A stretch of 64,000 nucleotides of DNA from Rs1 sp000416275 (lineage in GTDB: Bacteria > Pseudomonadota > Gammaproteobacteria > Pseudomonadales > Balneatricaceae): assembly GCA_965243635.1 (NCBI GenBank), contig OZ251574.1, positions 1,922,001 through 1,986,000 on the forward strand. Reading direction: 5' to 3'. Positions 35,923 through 45,319 of this stretch are shown here, piece by piece. The translations under genes and the position numbers were made by a program. The number at the start of each line of letters is the position of its first letter. The first letter of the stretch is position 1. The notes beneath the pieces were generated by a model. The model searched no databases and was not told the origin of the DNA. It saw nothing but the letters and a program-made list of their open reading frames with translations.

Positions 35923-36912
35923 ATGATTAATTATAAAAAGCTAATTTCTGATTTCCAAGATACTGATTTAGCACAGTTTTCTGATTTTTGGCAAAGAGCC
36001 GTAGAACAAAAAATGATTGGCTTTACCCATGGTTATCTAGAGCAGTGGCAGCAGTTGATGGAAAACTTGCCACAGCTAGAATCAACACAGTTAAACCTTA
36101 AGACTGCGGTTAGTGTCGGCAGTGCAAATGACTTGCAACAGCAGCTGAGCGAAACTGAAAAATTAGAATTTATCACGCAGTTAAAGACCTTGTCTCCCTG
36201 GCGTAAAGGACCATTCGATTTATACGGCATCTATATTGATACCGAGTGGCGATCAGACTGGAAATGGCAGCGCTTACTGGCGCATATCAGTCCGCTTCAA
36301 GGTAGAACAGTGATCGATGTCGGTTGTGGTAATGGCTATCACTGCTGGCGAATGTTGGGAGAGGGGGCTAAAACAGTACTAGGTATCGATCCCACGCAAA
36401 AATTTTTGGCGCAATTTGGCGTGATAAAGCGCTACTTAGGTAGCGACTTACCGGTGCACTTATTGCCTTTAGGTATTGAAAATATGCCTAAATTCCCTGA
36501 GTTAGAAGGGGTGGATAGTGTGTTTTCGATGGGTGTCCTCTATCATAGGAAGTCACCGATTGATCACATACTCGAATTAAAAGCACTGTTAAAACCCGGT
36601 GGTGAATTGGTGCTGGAAACTATTGTTATTGATGGTGATGAACAAAGTGTACTGGTGCCTCAGGGGCGCTACGCGCAAATGCGCAATATCTGGTTTCTAC
36701 CCTCTGCAGCAGCGCTGGCTTTATGGCTGCGAAAATGTGGCTTTAAAAAGGTCCAAATTGTCGATGAGGCGACCACTTCACTCGATGAACAGCGTGCAAC
36801 GCAATGGATGGATTTTCATTCACTGACTAATTTTTTAGATCCAGATGACCCCTCTAAAACGTTAGAGGGGCACCCTGCACCTAAAAGAGCGATACTGATC
36901 GCTCAATTATAA
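35923..36912 (+). CDS. cmoB: tRNA U34 carboxymethyltransferase
   Basis: Transfers the carboxymethyl group of carboxy-SAM to 5-hydroxyuridine at tRNA position 34, giving cmo5U. 329 residues against 323 in E. coli. Landmarks: LSPWRKGPFDLYGIYIDTEW, SAM motif VIDVGCGNGYHCWRM (~128-142), GIDPTQKF, and FSMGVLYHRKSPIDHL-type block (VFSMGVLYHRKSPIDHILEL). It follows cmoA by 5 nt. It should act on tRNA-Leu(UAG) and tRNA-Pro(UGG), both of which have multiple genes in this window. Confidence 0.96.
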   Translation: MINYKKLISDFQDTDLAQFSDFWQRAVEQKMIGFTHGYLEQWQQLMENLPQLESTQLNLKTAVSVGSANDLQQQLSETEKLEFITQLKTLSPWRKGPFDLYGIYIDTEWRSDWKWQRLLAHISPLQGRTVIDVGCGNGYHCWRMLGEGAKTVLGIDPTQKFLAQFGVIKRYLGSDLPVHLLPLGIENMPKFPELEGVDSVFSMGVLYHRKSPIDHILELKALLKPGGELVLETIVIDGDEQSVLVPQGRYAQMRNIWFLPSAAALALWLRKCGFKKVQIVDEATTSLDEQRATQWMDFHSLTNFLDPDDPSKTLEGHPAPKRAILIAQL

Positions 36913-37388
36913 AAATTGATGGTAGGCATTAGTTCATTGATACGTGCAGCCATCAGCCTATCGTAGAAGTTATGCTGATCTATCAAATGAGTATGAGGCA
37001 GATCAGCTATCAGCTGGATAGCTGAAATCTAGACTATAATGAGAGCTTTTTATCGGTAGTTAATTAGTTAACTCAGCTCTACACAGAGCGTTGGTTAGTT
37101 TTTATTTAGCAGCGGGGACGTGTCGAGAGAGTGTTTGCAGTACCGGTTCGTATCTAGAAAAGAATAGTAAAAGTGGTGTTCGCGGCGATTGCCAATAATG
37201 CTGTTCATAAAGTAATAAAAATAAACTAAAGCCCAATCTATTGGCAGGCGAAGTTGTTATGCTAAAGCTCTATTAAAGAGCGTCAATATTTTACAAAATT
37301 AAGAGATCTACTTACTTGTTAACGCAATACTTACTCTGAAGTTTAACTAGGATAGCTAGGGTAATTATTTAATACTAAAGGGCTGGAT
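36913..37388. other. Gap between cmoB and the coiled-coil gene
   Basis: No ORF. Two overlapping hairpins follow cmoB: GCTGATCT / AGATCAGC at 36974-37007 and AGCTATC-AGCTG-GATAGCT at 37005-37023. They are mutually exclusive on paper. No T tract. The rest is AT-rich. Confidence 0.45.
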
Positions 37389-38378
37389 ATGCCACAGAGA
37401 GATGAAGAAAAAGTTCAGGTGCCTTATTTTGGCTCAGCTAATCAAGATAACACAGCAAATAATATTGTAGAAAAACAGCAGCTGGCAAAAAAACAATATG
37501 AAAGCCAGGGTAGTCACTGGATCCACACCTTGTTAATTTTACTGCTAATTGGCAGTGTTGGTGCAATGGCCTACTGGGGTTATGATTTTAAACAAGATCA
37601 GCAACAGCGTGAACTGTTGGCCGAGGCAACTGAATCCAGAATTGCTGAATTAGAGCAACTATTAGCTGATTCAACGGCGGAGGCTGAAAAATCAGGACAG
37701 ACCTTAAAGCAGCGTTTAGATGAACAGAAAAAATTAGTGATTGGCCAAAAAGAGCTTATGGAAACTCAATACCGAGAGTATGAAACGAAGTTTTCGGAGT
37801 TGATAAAGAGCGCGGATGCAAAACAGGCGGAACAATTAGCCGCTTTTAATTTTGAAATAGAGATGCTTGAGCAGAAAGTTAAAAACGCCCAGGAAGATGC
37901 TCAGGAAGAGATGGGTTTTATGACCAGTCAGCAAAAAACGGCGCTGTCCGGGCTTGAGGATCGTCTCGCTGAAATGGATGCGTTGCGCACTAACGTGACC
38001 AATCTTGAAATTACGCAAACCAAGCAGCACTCGGTGCAACAGGGCTTGGTTGAAGATATAAAAGTGCTGAATAAGGATTTACTAGCGTCCACTGAGAAGC
38101 TAAATTCCACAGTGCTTGACTTGACAAAAGAGACGGGAGTGGTTGATACACACCTAGATGACTATAAAGTAGCGGTTCGAAAAGCGTTGCGCTCCCTCTC
38201 TTCTAAAATAGCGGTGGTTGCTAAAAAAGTGCGGCCTAAGGTCGGCTCTTCACTCAATAAAAGAGTCAGTCAAACAGAGAGTGCGATCAAGGCAATCGAT
38301 GGGAGCAGAGCGTTGGTCAATAAAGAAATTCAGCGCCTTAAAAGTAAAGTTAACAAAATACAATTACAATTACAGTAA
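37389..38378 (+). CDS. Single-pass membrane protein with long coiled coil, unrecognised
   Basis: I do not recognise a family. 329 residues: ~45 polar cytosolic residues, one transmembrane helix at ~47-65 (IHTLLILLLIGSVGAMAYW), then ~260 residues rich in E, K, Q, A and L with heptad-like spacing (e.g. ELLAEATESRIAELEQLL, LNKDLLASTEKLNSTVLDL), interrupted near residue 270 by a short KKVRPKVGSS link. The topology suggests a type II anchor with the coiled coil outside the membrane, as in envelope or division accessory proteins, but that is inference. AAGGG precedes the ATG. thpR follows by 39 bp. Confidence 0.8.
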   Translation: MPQRDEEKVQVPYFGSANQDNTANNIVEKQQLAKKQYESQGSHWIHTLLILLLIGSVGAMAYWGYDFKQDQQQRELLAEATESRIAELEQLLADSTAEAEKSGQTLKQRLDEQKKLVIGQKELMETQYREYETKFSELIKSADAKQAEQLAAFNFEIEMLEQKVKNAQEDAQEEMGFMTSQQKTALSGLEDRLAEMDALRTNVTNLEITQTKQHSVQQGLVEDIKVLNKDLLASTEKLNSTVLDLTKETGVVDTHLDDYKVAVRKALRSLSSKIAVVAKKVRPKVGSSLNKRVSQTESAIKAIDGSRALVNKEIQRLKSKVNKIQLQLQ

Positions 38379-38417
38379 TATTATAGCGGATTCACAGCGA
38401 CATGGAGGAAGCACTCG

Positions 38418-39002
38418 TTGACTGACAGTTTACTTGATGGTTCAAAAATACGGACGTTTTTTGCGCTACGGCTGCGCGATCCTATTGTGCGGCAGTTGGC
38501 AAATTGTGCTGATGGGTTGGCTGTGCATGATAAAAAGGTAGAAGTGGATTGGGTTGACTCGGAAAATTATCACCTCACATTGTGCTTTCTTGGGGAGTTG
38601 TCAATTAGCAAGGTTGAGGAGATTTCCGCAGCTGCTGAGAAATACCTCGCTCAAGAACAGTCCTTAAATATTCATTTAGCGGCGATTGAATCCTATCAAA
38701 GTGCCTCGAAATGGACTCTTTTAGTCGCTAAAACCTCACACAGTGCCGAATTAGATGCGCTGCATTCGCTGGTGACTGCCTGTGTAGAGCAAGTGGGTAT
38801 CACTATAGATCAAACGGGCTTTAGGCCTCATATCACATTGGGTCGGCTGCAACAAAATCATAGTTTTTCGATCCCAGATCAGTGGCCTGCATTGGATCTG
38901 TACAGTTTAGCTGACGCGGTCGTGCTATTTCAAAGCAAGGCGGGTGGTAGGGGGTCGGTATACACGCCACTTTCAGTCGTCGAGCTGCGAGATCTCGCTT
39001 AG
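38418..39002 (+). CDS. thpR: RNA 2',3'-cyclic phosphodiesterase (2H phosphoesterase family)
   Basis: Hydrolyses 2',3'-cyclic phosphate RNA ends; formerly called 2'-5' RNA ligase. The two catalytic HxTx motifs are HLTL (in NYHLTLCFLGE, ~residue 50) and HITL (in FRPHITLGRL, ~residue 138). 194 residues, usual for ThpR/LigT. The start is TTG at 38418: GGAGGA is 8 nt upstream and no suitable ATG exists nearby. Confidence 0.92.
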   Translation: MTDSLLDGSKIRTFFALRLRDPIVRQLANCADGLAVHDKKVEVDWVDSENYHLTLCFLGELSISKVEEISAAAEKYLAQEQSLNIHLAAIESYQSASKWTLLVAKTSHSAELDALHSLVTACVEQVGITIDQTGFRPHITLGRLQQNHSFSIPDQWPALDLYSLADAVVLFQSKAGGRGSVYTPLSVVELRDLA

Positions 39003-39121
39003 TTGCAATCCCCCTTGCTCTTTTTTAACTGTATGAAAATAAAATATTTTTTGTAACTATTGATGTTTTAAGTGGTCATTAATGGTAGATATAATTGAAC
39101 AGCTAACAAGGTACTCTAATC

Positions 39122-40360
39122 ATGTCTTTCTCCATCTCTCGTTTTAGCAGCAAATCTAGCTCGGCAAAGTTACTGCTAAGTTTTTCCCTGTTGTTGAGCA
39201 GTGCCCAGCTATACGCCGATGAAATTGATAATAATTGGCAGAAAACCTTAGCCCAAGCCAAACAGCAAACCGTATATTTTAATGCCTGGGGTGGTTCTGA
39301 AACGATCAATGATTACATTCGCTGGGCGGCTGAAGAAGTTAAACAGCAGTATCAGGTAACCGTAAAGCAAGTAAAAGTCACGGATGCGGCGGATGTCGTC
39401 AGTCGTTTGCTGGCAGAAAAAAGTGCTGGGCGCACTGAAAATGGCACGATTGATTTAGTTTGGATTAATGGTGAAAATTTTAAAGCCATGAAAGATCAGG
39501 GTTTACTGGCTAAAGCTTATACTCAAGAGCTACCCAATTACCAGTTAGTGGATACCGAAAATAAGCCAAGTACCCGGTACGATTTTACTACCGCGGTCGA
39601 AAATTTAGAAGCGCCGTGGGGCATGGCGCAATTAGTTTTTATGTACGATAGCGCTCGAATGGCTCACCCGCCGACAGATATGTATTCACTATTAACTAAA
39701 CTAGCGACCAATAAAGGCCGCTTTAGCTATCCTGCGCTACCTAATTTCCATGGCACAACGTTTGTTAAGCAGGCATTGATTGAATTGATCGCAGATCAAT
39801 CGCTGTTAAGCAAACCGGTAGTAGAAGCTGATTTTCAACAGGTGACTGCACCCCTGTGGGAATATTTGGATCAATTGCATCCTCTGTTGTGGCGTGAAGG
39901 ACGCAGTTTTCCGAAAAATGCCGGGCAGATGAAAAAACTGCTAAACAACGGAGAGCTATTTATATCTCTGTCCTTTAACCCGAATGATGCGAGTAATGCG
40001 ATTGCCAATCAGGAGTTGCCGAGCAGTATTAAAAGTTACGTTCATCGGGGTGGGACGTTGGGAAATACCCACTTTGTCGCCATTCCTTTTAATGCCAATG
40101 CGTCAGCGGGTGCTAAGGTGTTCGCCAACTTTTTAATGTCTGCTAAAGCTCAGCTAAAAAAGGCAGACCCTTCGGTATGGGGAGATCCGACCGTGTTGGA
40201 TATGAAAAAATTAACGGCAGTTGACCGTCAAGCCTTTGCGGATCTGCCTTTAGGGGAGGCGACGTTAACTGCTGAGCAACTAGGTAAAGTGCTATTAGAG
40301 CCACACAGCTCATGGGTTAGGGCGCTGGAAAAAGCTTGGTTAGCTCGATATGCCAACTAA
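39122..40360 (+). CDS. ynjB: ABC transporter periplasmic substrate-binding protein, YnjB-like
   Basis: 412 residues with a signal peptide (SAKLLLSFSLLLSSAQLYA, ending near residue 32) and an extracellular-binding-protein fold. The mature start has the YnjB-type TVYFNAWGGSETINDYI, and other landmarks are DLVWINGENF, APWGMAQLVFMYD and FSYPALPNFHGTTFVKQAL. It heads a four-gene run in the order of the E. coli ynj cluster: binding protein, double-length permease, ATPase, CDP-alcohol transferase. The substrate is not established for E. coli YnjB. TPxx-type iron or thiamine binding proteins are distant relatives. Confidence 0.88.
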   Translation: MSFSISRFSSKSSSAKLLLSFSLLLSSAQLYADEIDNNWQKTLAQAKQQTVYFNAWGGSETINDYIRWAAEEVKQQYQVTVKQVKVTDAADVVSRLLAEKSAGRTENGTIDLVWINGENFKAMKDQGLLAKAYTQELPNYQLVDTENKPSTRYDFTTAVENLEAPWGMAQLVFMYDSARMAHPPTDMYSLLTKLATNKGRFSYPALPNFHGTTFVKQALIELIADQSLLSKPVVEADFQQVTAPLWEYLDQLHPLLWREGRSFPKNAGQMKKLLNNGELFISLSFNPNDASNAIANQELPSSIKSYVHRGGTLGNTHFVAIPFNANASAGAKVFANFLMSAKAQLKKADPSVWGDPTVLDMKKLTAVDRQAFADLPLGEATLTAEQLGKVLLEPHSSWVRALEKAWLARYAN

Positions 40361-40432
40361 GAGGGAAGCTTAAGCAGATTTGGCGAGTAGCGCTTAAGCT
40401 ATTGGCCTTACTGTTTTATTCGATTGTCCTGC

Positions 40433-42166
40433 ATGAATAAGCAACTCTTTGCTCAACAGAGTACCGTCATTGGCTTCCAGTTAATGCTGATACTGCTCTT
40501 TGTTTTGCCGATAGGCATGGGCTTAATTGGCACTTGGCTGCCAGCTTTAGGCTATATGCCAAGCATTGGTAGCGAGAGCATATCATGGCGGCCACTTATA
40601 GCTGTCTATACTCATCCGAGCACCGCTACCAGTATAACGACTAGCCTGAGTAGTAGCATATTATCGACTTTACTCTCATTTATAATTAGTCAATGCATTT
40701 GCATGCAGCTCTATCAAACTAGCAGCTGGCGATGGCTGCATAGATTATTGGCACCGCTGCTGGCTATTCCGCACTTGGCCTTCGCTATTGGCCTGGCGTT
40801 TCTCTTATCTCCCAGCGGTTGGGTGATGCGCCTTTTGTCACCTGGGCTGACAGGCTTTACTATCCCTCCTGACTGGCTGATCATCAACGATCCCTTCGGC
40901 TTAAGTTTAGCCTTAGCTTTGATCATTAAAGAAGTGCCGTTTTTGCTGCTAATGTCTATTGCGGCAATCGGCAGTTTCAATATCAATAAAACCTTACAAG
41001 TAGCGGCTAGCTATCAATACACAAGGTCGGAAGCTTGGCTTAAATTAATTTTCCCGCAAATGTACCCTCAATTGCGACTCCCTCTGTTAGCGGTGTTCTC
41101 CTATTCACTGTCGGTAGTCGATTTGAGTATTATTCTCGGGCCATCGGCGCCAGCCACATTTTCAGTGCTGATTAGCCAGTGGTTTAGTGATGCTGATGTT
41201 GAGATGCGGTTGTTAGGTGCCGCAGGTTCGACTGTGCTTTTACTGATGTTTATACTGATAGCGGTATTATTTTATGCAGCTGAAAAAATTGTAAAATTGG
41301 CTGCTAGAGAATGGCTGGTGGCTGGCGCGGCGGTAAAAGTTGCAAATCAGAAGAATTCATGCAAACGCTTATTTGCCTATACAAGTGCCGGTCTGATTCT
41401 GGGCTGGACCCTACTATCCATCGCATCATTATTGGTCTGGTCTTTTAGCCGTCAGTGGCGATTTCCGGATTTTCTGCCCAGTATCTGGTCAATGGAATAT
41501 TGGCACAAGAGCTGGCAGCAATTGTTAGAGCCGCTATTGAACACCACAGTGATAGGGATGAGCAGTGCCTTGATCGGTGTGTTGTTGACGGTGATCTTGC
41601 TGCATTGGCAAAGTCAGCAGCAAAGCGTCACGCCACGCCTGTCAGTCAACCTGCAGGTAAACTGGCGATGGATTGTGTATGTTCCTATACTGGTGCCGCA
41701 AGTTTCATTTTTATTTGGTATTCAAGTTTTGATGATAAACTTGGATTTAGATGCGAGTCTTTGGGGAGTGATTTGGGTGCATAGCATTTTCGTGCTTCCC
41801 TATTGTTACCTCACCCTGTCTAAAGTGTTTTTACAATATGATGATCGATATTTTCAACAGGGCTGTTTACTGAGTGGATCGAAATGGCGCGGTTTATGGC
41901 TAGTTAAGTTGCCGATGTTATTAAAGCCGATAGCCTTTAGCTTCGCAGTCGGTTTTGCGGTGAGTGTTACGCAATATTTACCCACTCTGTATATAGGGGC
42001 AGGGCGAATCAATACCATCACTTTAGAAAGTGTGGCCCTGGCAAGCGGTTCTGATGATCGGATTAGTGCCGTCTTTGCGCTATGGCAGTTCGCTTTACCA
42101 CTATTGGTGTATGTTATTGGAATTAATTTGCCAAAAATTATTTATTACCATCGCAAGGGGTTATAG
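40433..42166 (+). CDS. ynjC: ABC transporter permease, fused two-domain, YnjC-like
   Basis: 577 residues with about 12 hydrophobic helices in two halves (~1-290 and ~300-577), each a BPD-type permease domain. The EAA-like loop is recognisable in each half: QVAASYQYTRSEAWLKLIFPQ near 185-205 and GCLLSGSKWRGLWLVKLP near 475-492. A fused pair in one chain matches YnjC (511 residues in E. coli) and the related thiamine/iron permeases. ATG 40433 is chosen over a TTG three codons upstream; neither has a good ribosome site. The ATPase gene begins 1 nt after the stop. Confidence 0.88.
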   Translation: MNKQLFAQQSTVIGFQLMLILLFVLPIGMGLIGTWLPALGYMPSIGSESISWRPLIAVYTHPSTATSITTSLSSSILSTLLSFIISQCICMQLYQTSSWRWLHRLLAPLLAIPHLAFAIGLAFLLSPSGWVMRLLSPGLTGFTIPPDWLIINDPFGLSLALALIIKEVPFLLLMSIAAIGSFNINKTLQVAASYQYTRSEAWLKLIFPQMYPQLRLPLLAVFSYSLSVVDLSIILGPSAPATFSVLISQWFSDADVEMRLLGAAGSTVLLLMFILIAVLFYAAEKIVKLAAREWLVAGAAVKVANQKNSCKRLFAYTSAGLILGWTLLSIASLLVWSFSRQWRFPDFLPSIWSMEYWHKSWQQLLEPLLNTTVIGMSSALIGVLLTVILLHWQSQQQSVTPRLSVNLQVNWRWIVYVPILVPQVSFLFGIQVLMINLDLDASLWGVIWVHSIFVLPYCYLTLSKVFLQYDDRYFQQGCLLSGSKWRGLWLVKLPMLLKPIAFSFAVGFAVSVTQYLPTLYIGAGRINTITLESVALASGSDDRISAVFALWQFALPLLVYVIGINLPKIIYYHRKGL

Positions 42167-42167
42167 G

Positions 42168-42854
42168 GTGACTACAGGCAAGTACCACGCATTATCAGAA
42201 CATAGCGCAACTGTTTTTCAGTTACAAATGCTAGCTGTTAGCTATCGGGGGAGCGCACTCTTCAAAGAGATCACCCTGAGCCTAAAAGCGGGCCAAATTT
42301 TGGTGATAATGGGGCCGAGTGGTTGCGGTAAGTCGACGCTATTAGCGGCAATAGCAGGTAGTTTGTCAGCAGATTTTAGCATTGCTGGAGATATCATACT
42401 GCAGCGTAAAAGCTTACTTGGCCTACCTATCGAACAGCGTCAAATCGGCATACAGTTCCAGGAAGATTTATTATTCCCGCATTTAAATGTCGCTGGAAAC
42501 TTGCTGTTCGCTCTCGCTAAAGGTGATAGACAGCAGCGGATGATTGAAGTGCGAGAAGCGTTGGCAAGTGCGGGCATGCAAGGCTTTGAACTGAGGGATG
42601 TCGCGACCTTATCGGGAGGGCAAAAAGCGCGGGTTAGTTTGCTAAGAACCTTATTATCCAAGCCTAAATTACTGTTATTGGATGAGCCCTTTTCGCGCTT
42701 GGATGATAAGTTGCGGCAAGACTTTAGAGAGTTTGTATTTGCGCAAGTGCGAAAAATGAATATACCGGTGATCCTAGTGACTCACGATCTGCAAGATTGT
42801 CTAAATCAACAATATTATAATTTAGCAAGTGGTGCCTTTGAGGCATTAAACTAG
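42168..42854 (+). CDS. ynjD: ABC transporter ATP-binding protein, YnjD-like
   Basis: ATPase that powers the importer. 228 residues from the GTG at 42168, which has AAGGGG 7 nt upstream; an open frame extending further upstream overlaps the permease gene in another frame and is not used. Motifs: Walker A GPSGCGKST, Q-loop IQFQEDLLFPHL, signature LSGGQKAR, Walker B LLLLDEP, H-loop VTHD. The length is short for the class, with no C-terminal regulatory domain, as in YnjD (217 in E. coli). Confidence 0.9.
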   Translation: MTTGKYHALSEHSATVFQLQMLAVSYRGSALFKEITLSLKAGQILVIMGPSGCGKSTLLAAIAGSLSADFSIAGDIILQRKSLLGLPIEQRQIGIQFQEDLLFPHLNVAGNLLFALAKGDRQQRMIEVREALASAGMQGFELRDVATLSGGQKARVSLLRTLLSKPKLLLLDEPFSRLDDKLRQDFREFVFAQVRKMNIPVILVTHDLQDCLNQQYYNLASGAFEALN

Positions 42855-42956
42855 CGCGGATGCGCTGTGACTAAAAATCAACTATCAATGATTCTGGCAG
42901 TTATTTGGTTTAGGACTGATTGGCCAGTATGACGACTGTAAAAGTAAGGTAATCAA

Positions 42957-43589
42957 ATGTTAGATCGTTGGAGCTTGAAGCTGCTAGCCCGCCCTTTAAA
43001 ATATATTGCCAATAAGCTGCACCAGCTAGATGTGACGGCCAACCAAGTGACGGTCATTGGCTTTGCGATCGGCTTGACGGTTATTCCGTTGCTTGCAATG
43101 AAATTGTATCTGTTAGCCCTGTTGGTTATTCTCTTCAACAGGCTTTGTGATGGTGTAGATGGGGCGCTGGCACGCGAGCGCGGTGCAACAGATGCCGGTG
43201 CTTATTTGGATATAGTCTTAGATTTTATCTTTTATGCCGCAGTAGTTTTTGGTTTCGCACTAGCAGACCCTGATCAAAATGCATTAGCTGCTGCTTTACT
43301 GCTGTTTTCTTTTATGGGGACTGGTAGTAGTTTCTTGGCTTTTGCGATTATGGCTGAGCGGCGCACGATTCAAAGCATGCAATATCCGAATAAAGGTTTT
43401 TATTATCTGGGGGGAGTGGCGGAGGGGACTGAAACGATTATGTTGCTTTTGGCTTGCTGTTTATTTCCCGCCTACTTTGTATGGATCGCCATTGTTTTCA
43501 GCGTGATTTGTTGGCTAACTACAGTGGCGAGGGTTATCGGAGGATATTTTTCATTAAAAACATCAAGGCAAAAAACTAGCTCGCGTTGA
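42957..43589 (+). CDS. ynjF: CDP-alcohol phosphatidyltransferase family protein, YnjF-like
   Basis: 210-residue membrane enzyme of the phospholipid head-group transfer superfamily. The metal/CDP motif is complete: D-x2-DG-x2-AR then G-x3-D-x3-D in residues ~61-85 (DGVDGALARERG ... GAYLDIVLD). About five to six hydrophobic helices. In E. coli ynjF closes the same cluster, so association with the importer is conserved, hinting that the imported compound or its product is an alcohol head group; this is inference. Its 3' end overlaps the convergent GGDEF gene by 14 nt. Confidence 0.9.
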   Translation: MLDRWSLKLLARPLKYIANKLHQLDVTANQVTVIGFAIGLTVIPLLAMKLYLLALLVILFNRLCDGVDGALARERGATDAGAYLDIVLDFIFYAAVVFGFALADPDQNALAAALLLFSFMGTGSSFLAFAIMAERRTIQSMQYPNKGFYYLGGVAEGTETIMLLLACCLFPAYFVWIAIVFSVICWLTTVARVIGGYFSLKTSRQKTSSR

Positions 43590-44727
43590 TAACTCGTTCT
43601 CTAATCGGCATTGCCTTATACAAAACCTTATTTCTTCCCGATTGTTTAGCTTCATACAGCGCTTGGTCAGAAGTCTCTAAAAGAATATTGGCTAGCTCGG
43701 AAAAACTTTGCGCATAAATATTGTTATGGACATAACAGCTGACGCCGATAGAGGTCGTCACGTGAATGCTGGTATCAGATTTAGTGTCAAATAAATGCTC
43801 TGCTATTTTACGGCGTAGATTGTCGGCAATTTGCTCGGCCTGAGGGAAGTCACAATCGGGGAGTAATATCGCAAACTCTTCACCGCCAAAGCGCGCTAAA
43901 AAGTCAGTGTTGCGGATGTTGTTTTTAAGAATACTGGCGAAGGATTGCAAAATCGCATCCCCTGCAGGGTGGCCATAAGTGTCATTAACGCGTTTAAAAT
44001 GGTCTATATCTAAGAACAGTAGGCTTAGATACTGGTTTTGTCGATTGGCACGCTGCAGTGCTTTATCTATTTCTAAGTCAAAACTGTGTCTATTATAAAT
44101 TTCGGTGAGGGCGTCCATGCTACTTAAGTAGGCGAGGTTTTCTCGAATAATACAGTTTTCAATACAGACAGCCAGGAGAGCGGACATTCGCTCTAGATAA
44201 TCGTATCTATATTCACTGTGGTAGCGATTAAGCTCCCTAGCGCCTAAATGTAGGCTGCCAATAATCACCCCTTTGTTCACCAGGGGTAGTAGTACGCAAC
44301 TTAAAACAAAAGGATTGTTAGGGAAGAGTAGCTTCTTTAAATCCCGATCAATTTCCCCAACTCGAGTTTTTTGATGGGGAAAGATCTTAGCAATGCTGTG
44401 ATTGTCTTTGAACAGGAAAAAGTTGCTACTGGCTTGCTCATCCAGTTTTTTAAGTAAAGGAGCTGCTAATTGATCTTTATCATGTAAAAAAATTGAGACC
44501 ACACTTAGTTTAAAAGTGTCTTTGAAAACATTAATAACTAAACTGAAAAGCTCGGAGAGCTGAGCGCAACCGAGCATTTTAACTTCAATGTCCATAAAGC
44601 GTTTTAGCACTTCTTCATTGAGTTTCGCGGCGCTAATGGCGGTATTTAACGTTTTTCTCAAGTGTTGGTTTTGTTCTTGCAGCTCTTGAATATCCATGAG
44701 TAAAAAATCACTAACCTCTAAAATCAT
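43576..44727 (-). CDS. Diguanylate cyclase with N-terminal GAF-like sensor domain
   Basis: Makes cyclic-di-GMP from GTP. 383 residues: a short coiled coil (~11-45), a GAF/DUF484-like sensory region (~45-195; VSIFLHDKDQL, VIIGSLHLGARELNRY), and a GGDEF domain (~210-375). The catalytic loop is intact (RFGGEEFAILLPD), and RxxD five residues upstream (RNTD) is the product-inhibition site. LDIDHFKRVNDTYGHPAGD is the nucleotide/metal region. The start is uncertain: MILEV at 44727 or MDIQE at 44697, neither with a good ribosome site. No transmembrane helix, so a cytosolic sensor. Confidence 0.93.
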   Translation of the reverse strand: MILEVSDFLLMDIQELQEQNQHLRKTLNTAISAAKLNEEVLKRFMDIEVKMLGCAQLSELFSLVINVFKDTFKLSVVSIFLHDKDQLAAPLLKKLDEQASSNFFLFKDNHSIAKIFPHQKTRVGEIDRDLKKLLFPNNPFVLSCVLLPLVNKGVIIGSLHLGARELNRYHSEYRYDYLERMSALLAVCIENCIIRENLAYLSSMDALTEIYNRHSFDLEIDKALQRANRQNQYLSLLFLDIDHFKRVNDTYGHPAGDAILQSFASILKNNIRNTDFLARFGGEEFAILLPDCDFPQAEQIADNLRRKIAEHLFDTKSDTSIHVTTSIGVSCYVHNNIYAQSFSELANILLETSDQALYEAKQSGRNKVLYKAMPIRERVINAS

Positions 44728-45120
44728 CCTTAAACCAGTTAAAAATGGTTAAGGGAAAGTTACCGTGTTTGGTTGACAAGTACCAAAAACAGCCCATGGG
44801 CAGGCTTAAATCAAAGCCCATTGGCCATATATTGTTATCACTGCTACGAAAAACATTATGCTGATTTAATCACTTAGCATCGTTGACTAGAGATTGGCTA
44901 ATGTCGCTGTAATAATTGTTAAGCCACTGATATTGTATTCATTTAAGTGTAGCAGGGTGCAACAGCTAGTCGGCAAAAATAGTCAGTTGAGCATAGCTCA
45001 AAAATCACTCACCTTGCTATGTTTATATTCATTTAATTTGACATTTGTTTAATTAATCTTGTTTAAAGGTGCTTTGTCGCAAAGTGCTGGTTGTTTAATC
45101 GTATTTTCATATATGCAAGA
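44728..45120. other. Gap upstream of the GGDEF gene
   Basis: About 390 bp with no ORF or RNA gene recognised. A short palindrome GCCCATGGGC lies near 44788. Presumably the promoter of the - strand cyclase gene. Confidence 0.35.
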
Positions 45121-45289
45121 TGAGATCTCTGCATAACGTTGCGAGCGAAGATGAGACAAAAGCCGCAAAATAGCGGAGTTAGTATGCCCATGGGTATTAC
45201 TGGTGCAAATGAGCATGTTGAGCCGGTTTTAACGCCGTGTTACCAAGCGCAGATATCATACCCTCTGGGTAAGTTATGCAGAGGTCTGA
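45121..45289 (+). repeat. Family B MITE-like element
   Basis: Ends TGAGATCTCTGCATAAC / GTTATGCAGAGGTCTGA. AGA on both flanks (45118-45120 and 45290-45292). The interior matches the copy at 24024 (GTTGCGAGCGAAG, GGGTATTACTGGTG, ATGTTGAGCCGGTTTT). It ends about 30 bp past the stop of the - strand alkyltransferase-like gene. Confidence 0.88.
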
Positions 45290-45319
45290 AGATAGCCATC
45301 AGTTAATAGCTGGTAATCG

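Noticed and set aside
42030..42167. Upstream extension of the ynjD ATPase
   Set aside because: It overlaps the permease gene in another frame and lacks similarity; the GTG at 42168 has a good ribosome site and starts 1 nt after the ynjC stop.
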